Shown here: piece by piece, positions 6,008-8,339 of the stretch
Layout of the letters: each line of letters opens with the position of its first letter
Numbering within the stretch: the first letter of the stretch is position 1
Assembly: GCA_934183135.1 (NCBI GenBank)
Contig: CAKPRX010000091.1
Coordinates: forward strand, 1 to 8,339
DNA from: an uncultured Prevotella sp.
GTDB lineage: Bacteria > Bacteroidota > Bacteroidia > Bacteroidales > Bacteroidaceae
DNA: 8,339 nucleotides
Reading direction: 5' to 3'
Notes under the pieces: model-generated
Told to the model about the DNA's origin: nothing
Databases searched by the model: none
The model's input: only the letters and a program-made list of their open reading frames with translations
Position numbers and translations under genes: made by a program

Positions 6008-7419
6008 AGCATGTAGTCTATAATAAAGTAACCGTTATATATATATAGGTATAGGGTGAGGACTGCCACCACGCCACGTTTCAGGCCGAGCCAGCGGCTG
6101 CTGGTGAAGAGAGACGCCATGGCCAGGGGGATGACATATATCCACTGGGCCGTCATAATGTATATCTCGTTGAGGCCGAAGCCTATGCCCACATGCAGCG
6201 CCATGTCCATGGCCCACCACGAGAGGGCCACCCAGAGCAGTCTGCTGCGTCGGCCGCACCAGATGCCCATCACGAAGAGCAGGGCGATGAGGGCCTCGAC
6301 CACGTAGTTGACCGTCCATCGGTACTTGATAATCATGGGCCGGCTGCGGCTTTCGTCCTGGAGCAGGTAGTCGGGGTGTAGCTGTATGGACTCGCCCATC
6401 AGGTTCTCTACGATAGACGTCCACCGCGGGGTGGTCATGTCTGTCCACCGCATGAACTCGCCCTCCATCAGCGGAGCACCCTTCTTGGGCTGGCGCTTAG
6501 TCTTGGGCTTGGCTGGGGCCGCCGTGGTGCGGTGGGCGCTGTCGCTGACCGCCTTCAGGGTCATTGTGGCTGCCGCCTGCCGCTGCCGTTCGGCCTCGCG
6601 CTGTCGCTGCTCGGCCTTGCGCTTGGCGTTGGCCGCATGCCGGGCGTTCTCGCCGGGTGCCACCAGGTAGTGGTACTCGTTGCGGCAGCCCCACCATAGC
6701 GCGATGGCGGGTATCAGTACGGCACCTAAGACAAACTGGGGACGGAAGAAGCGGCGCCCGTTGACCCATAGGGCTGCCATGAACACTTTCAGACCGTTGT
6801 TGAGCGATATGCCGGCCGTGGCCACAAACAGGCCGATGGTGGCCCATATCCCCATGGCCCTGTGGCGCTGCAGGTAGAGCCCCGTTACATAGAGGGTGAA
6901 CAGCAGTAGGCAGAGCGAGAGTACGAAGTGGTCGGGCACCATGGCCGTTACCATTACCATGGCGAAGGAGTACATGAAGAAGCACAGCAGACGGGCATCG
7001 GCCTTGGCTACGGCCAGCACGTCGTGTATCAGCCTGTACAGGAAGAGGAAAGCGTACCACGCCGCCGCTATCTGTATGACGCACATGATGTACAGGGCAC
7101 AGTTAATGCCCGTCAGGGCCATCAGCGCGCGGTTAATGAGATACGGAATCCACATGATGAACGCCAGCAAGGGGTGTCTGTACACGTTATAGCGGGCTTC
7201 CCAGTCAGAGATGACATAATAGGAGATGGGGTCAAAGCCAGATACCTGGAAGCGGGTCACGAAGAGGTTCCAGTAATTGTCTGCCAGCGGCGTAAAGAGG
7301 CCCTGGTAGTGTGCTATGGTCAGCGCGTTGAGGGCCACTAACAGTGCCAGCACGACAGCCATCATCGTCCGCTCGTCGCGGCGGGGGCAGAGAAGTGTGC
7401 GGAGGGTAGTCTTGTCCAT
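6001..7419 (-). CDS. Polytopic membrane protein, GT-C-like, with basic coiled-coil-like loop insert
   Basis: Predicted inner-membrane protein, 472 aa, from ATG 7419, which follows the GtrA stop by 4 bases and gives an N-terminus that aligns with the downstream paralogue. The frame is open back to an ATG at 7479, but that start would lie deep inside GtrA and is rejected. Conserved blocks match the paralogue at nearly the same positions: VSGFDPISY (59-67), NVYRHPLL (78-85), VPDHF (161-165), SLNNGLKVF (205-213), NGRRFFRP (220-227), SIVENLMGESIQLH (335-348), IWCGRRSR (386-393) and GFGLNE (413-418). The main loop differs: residues 256-315 are rich in Ala, Lys, Arg and Gln, helical up to about 285 and then Pro/Lys-rich. 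Function is unknown. As with its twin, a GT-C-type sugar transferase is the best guess, and membership of DUF6080 is possible but unchecked. Confidence 0.8.
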   Translation of the reverse strand: MDKTTLRTLLCPRRDERTMMAVVLALLVALNALTIAHYQGLFTPLADNYWNLFVTRFQVSGFDPISYYVISDWEARYNVYRHPLLAFIMWIPYLINRALMALTGINCALYIMCVIQIAAAWYAFLFLYRLIHDVLAVAKADARLLCFFMYSFAMVMVTAMVPDHFVLSLCLLLFTLYVTGLYLQRHRAMGIWATIGLFVATAGISLNNGLKVFMAALWVNGRRFFRPQFVLGAVLIPAIALWWGCRNEYHYLVAPGENARHAANAKRKAEQRQREAERQRQAAATMTLKAVSDSAHRTTAAPAKPKTKRQPKKGAPLMEGEFMRWTDMTTPRWTSIVENLMGESIQLHPDYLLQDESRSRPMIIKYRWTVNYVVEALIALLFVMGIWCGRRSRLLWVALSWWAMDMALHVGIGFGLNEIYIMTAQWIYVIPLAMASLFTSSRWLGLKRGVVAVLTLYLYIYNGYFIIDYMLC

Positions 7420-7423
7420 ATCG

Positions 7424-7828
7424 TTATCTTTTAAGAAAGTAGCGCACCAGCACGAAGTTGACCGGCACGCACACGGCAAACATGGGGATGGGGGCCAGCT
7501 TGTCGCTGATGCCTATCCATAGGGCCGCGTTGAGCACGGCCATCTGCAACACGTAGTTTATAGCGTGCGAGAGGGCAAAGCCAGCGCCATGGCGTGCCGT
7601 GGCTTTTACGCGGAACGTGAACCGCGTCGAGGCGTAGAAGTTGAACGCGAAACTGATGGCGTATGCCATCGTCATGGCCAGCGTGGGTGCCAGCCAGCGT
7701 AGCAGCAGCCAGTAGGCTCCGTACTGCAGCAGGGTGGCGGTACCCCCTACCAGTGCGAAGCGTATCACCTCGCCCACGGTCTGGCGCCGGCGGTTAGCGG
7801 AAGGGTTTGTAGTGTCGTTCGTCAGCAT
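7424..7828 (-). CDS. GtrA-family membrane protein (putative polyprenyl-phosphate-sugar flippase)
   Basis: Small inner-membrane protein, 134 aa from ATG 7828, with the GtrA/DPMS-type four-helix layout: about 23-43 (FALVGGTATLLQYGAYWLLL), 50-70 (ending FNFYASTRFTF, a typical family motif), 83-106 and 112-132 (ending VNFVLVRYFL, also typical). Family members include bactoprenyl-glucose GtrA of O-antigen modification and mycobacterial Rv3789, with proposed roles in translocating or organising polyprenyl-phosphoryl sugars. The start at 7828 has GGAAG directly upstream and overlaps the end of the HAD gene by 35 bases. The frame extends to an ATG at 7864, and a GTG at 7777 would avoid the overlap but truncates the N-terminus; both are less likely. 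The next gene begins 4 bases after its stop, so the genes are co-transcribed. The lipid sugar it handles is unknown. Confidence 0.88.
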   Translation of the reverse strand: MLTNDTTNPSANRRRQTVGEVIRFALVGGTATLLQYGAYWLLLRWLAPTLAMTMAYAISFAFNFYASTRFTFRVKATARHGAGFALSHAINYVLQMAVLNAALWIGISDKLAPIPMFAVCVPVNFVLVRYFLKR

Positions 7829-8339
7829 CTTCCAGTAGTTCTTTATCGCCCCGGCTGTCGCCAAAGGCCGTCAGGGTATAGGTGTCGCGGTGCGGAAAAG
7901 CCTCGTGTAGCCTCCGTACCTTCTCGGGTCCATAGCAGTTGGGCGTGCAGAACCGTCCTGTCAGTCGGCCGCCGCTCACCTCTATCCGGGTGCCTATAAT
8001 CAGCGGTCGGTGGGCCTCGTCGCCCATGCTGTCGAAGAACGGGGCCACCCAGTTGTCTATGCTGGCACTCACGATGGCCACCTGGGCACCCTCGGCCAGT
8101 ACCCGTTGTATGAGTCTGACACCCTCGGGGCGCAGCAGATGGCTGTGAGTGGCGGCAAACTGCTGGCAACAGCGGTCAAAGCGGCCTAAGCTCCATCCGC
8201 CGAAGAAGTGGGCAAAGAGCCGCTGCTTGGCCTTCCAGTTGGGGTATAGCCCCATCTTCATCAGGATGAGCATGGGGCTATACATCAGCAGACCCATGGC
8301 CAGGGCCGCCGTGCCCCTGGCATAGCGTATCACGGCTAT
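7794..8339 (-). CDS. HAD-IB family phosphatase, N-terminus cut by window edge
   Basis: The frame is open to the last base, so the 181 visible residues lack the true start. The GTG at 8333 is an internal Val, not a convincing start. The missing part should carry HAD motif I (the DxDxT nucleophile). Visible are the cap-like region with LYPNWKAKQ (31-39), motif II VSAS (S91 as the Ser/Thr) at 90-93, a Lys (K140) in CYGPEK, and motif IV FGDSRGDKELL at 159-169. These fit the HAD-IB group (SerB-like and other small phosphatases). The cap begins with a hydrophobic stretch (11-31). The gene overlaps GtrA by 35 bases, and the pairing suggests removal of a phosphate from a prenyl-linked sugar phosphate or related precursor. 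This is inference, and the substrate could also be a phospholipid or a soluble phosphate. Confidence 0.87.
   Translation of the reverse strand: MAVIRYARGTAALAMGLLMYSPMLILMKMGLYPNWKAKQRLFAHFFGGWSLGRFDRCCQQFAATHSHLLRPEGVRLIQRVLAEGAQVAIVSASIDNWVAPFFDSMGDEAHRPLIIGTRIEVSGGRLTGRFCTPNCYGPEKVRRLHEAFPHRDTYTLTAFGDSRGDKELLEDADERHYKPFR

Noticed and set aside
7420..7479. Upstream ATG at 7479 for the 472-aa membrane protein
   Set aside because: It lies inside GtrA and adds a Cys-rich tail absent from the paralogue; ATG 7419 fits spacing and alignment.

Overview
The window looks like chromosomal DNA of a Bacteroidota member, most likely order Bacteroidales (Prevotellaceae-like). The signs are A/T-rich leaders without Shine-Dalgarno sites, a TTTG / TAnnTTTG-like promoter, the gene families present (a TGS-type nucleoside kinase, a PhoU-tailed Na/Pi cotransporter, a HAD-IB + GtrA cluster), and frequent ATA isoleucine codons in otherwise GC-rich genes. 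Species cannot be read from the sequence alone.

Layout. Positions 1-441 hold no convincing gene but are unusually rich in inverted and direct repeats. A minus-strand Na/Pi cotransporter family gene (442-2151) follows. It is divergent from a plus-strand nucleoside (uridine kinase-like) kinase (2230-3894) across a 78-bp spacer that carries a Bacteroides-type promoter. The kinase converges on a minus-strand gene cluster that fills the right half. In transcription order (right to left) the cluster is: a HAD-IB phosphatase cut by the window edge (8339-7794), a GtrA-family membrane protein (7828-7424), two tandem paralogous polytopic membrane proteins (7419-6001 and 6007-4586), and a LacA/Maa-type O-acetyltransferase (4563-3970). 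The genes overlap or lie 4-22 nt apart, so they are almost certainly one operon. It ends at a likely intrinsic terminator at 3957-3896.

How the genes may work together. GtrA proteins are known or proposed to move polyprenyl-phosphate sugars across the inner membrane. HAD phosphatases occur with GtrA in pathways that make polyprenyl-phosphoryl sugars. The two paralogous membrane proteins have a GT-C-like architecture: many membrane segments, and a first outer loop with conserved acidic residues. The O-acetyltransferase could decorate the sugar product. The best hypothesis is a lipid-linked sugar synthesis, flipping and transfer module for a surface glycan or glycoprotein. The donor-making enzyme is not in the window and may lie beyond the right edge. 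The two left genes (phosphate transport, nucleoside kinase) look like unrelated housekeeping genes.
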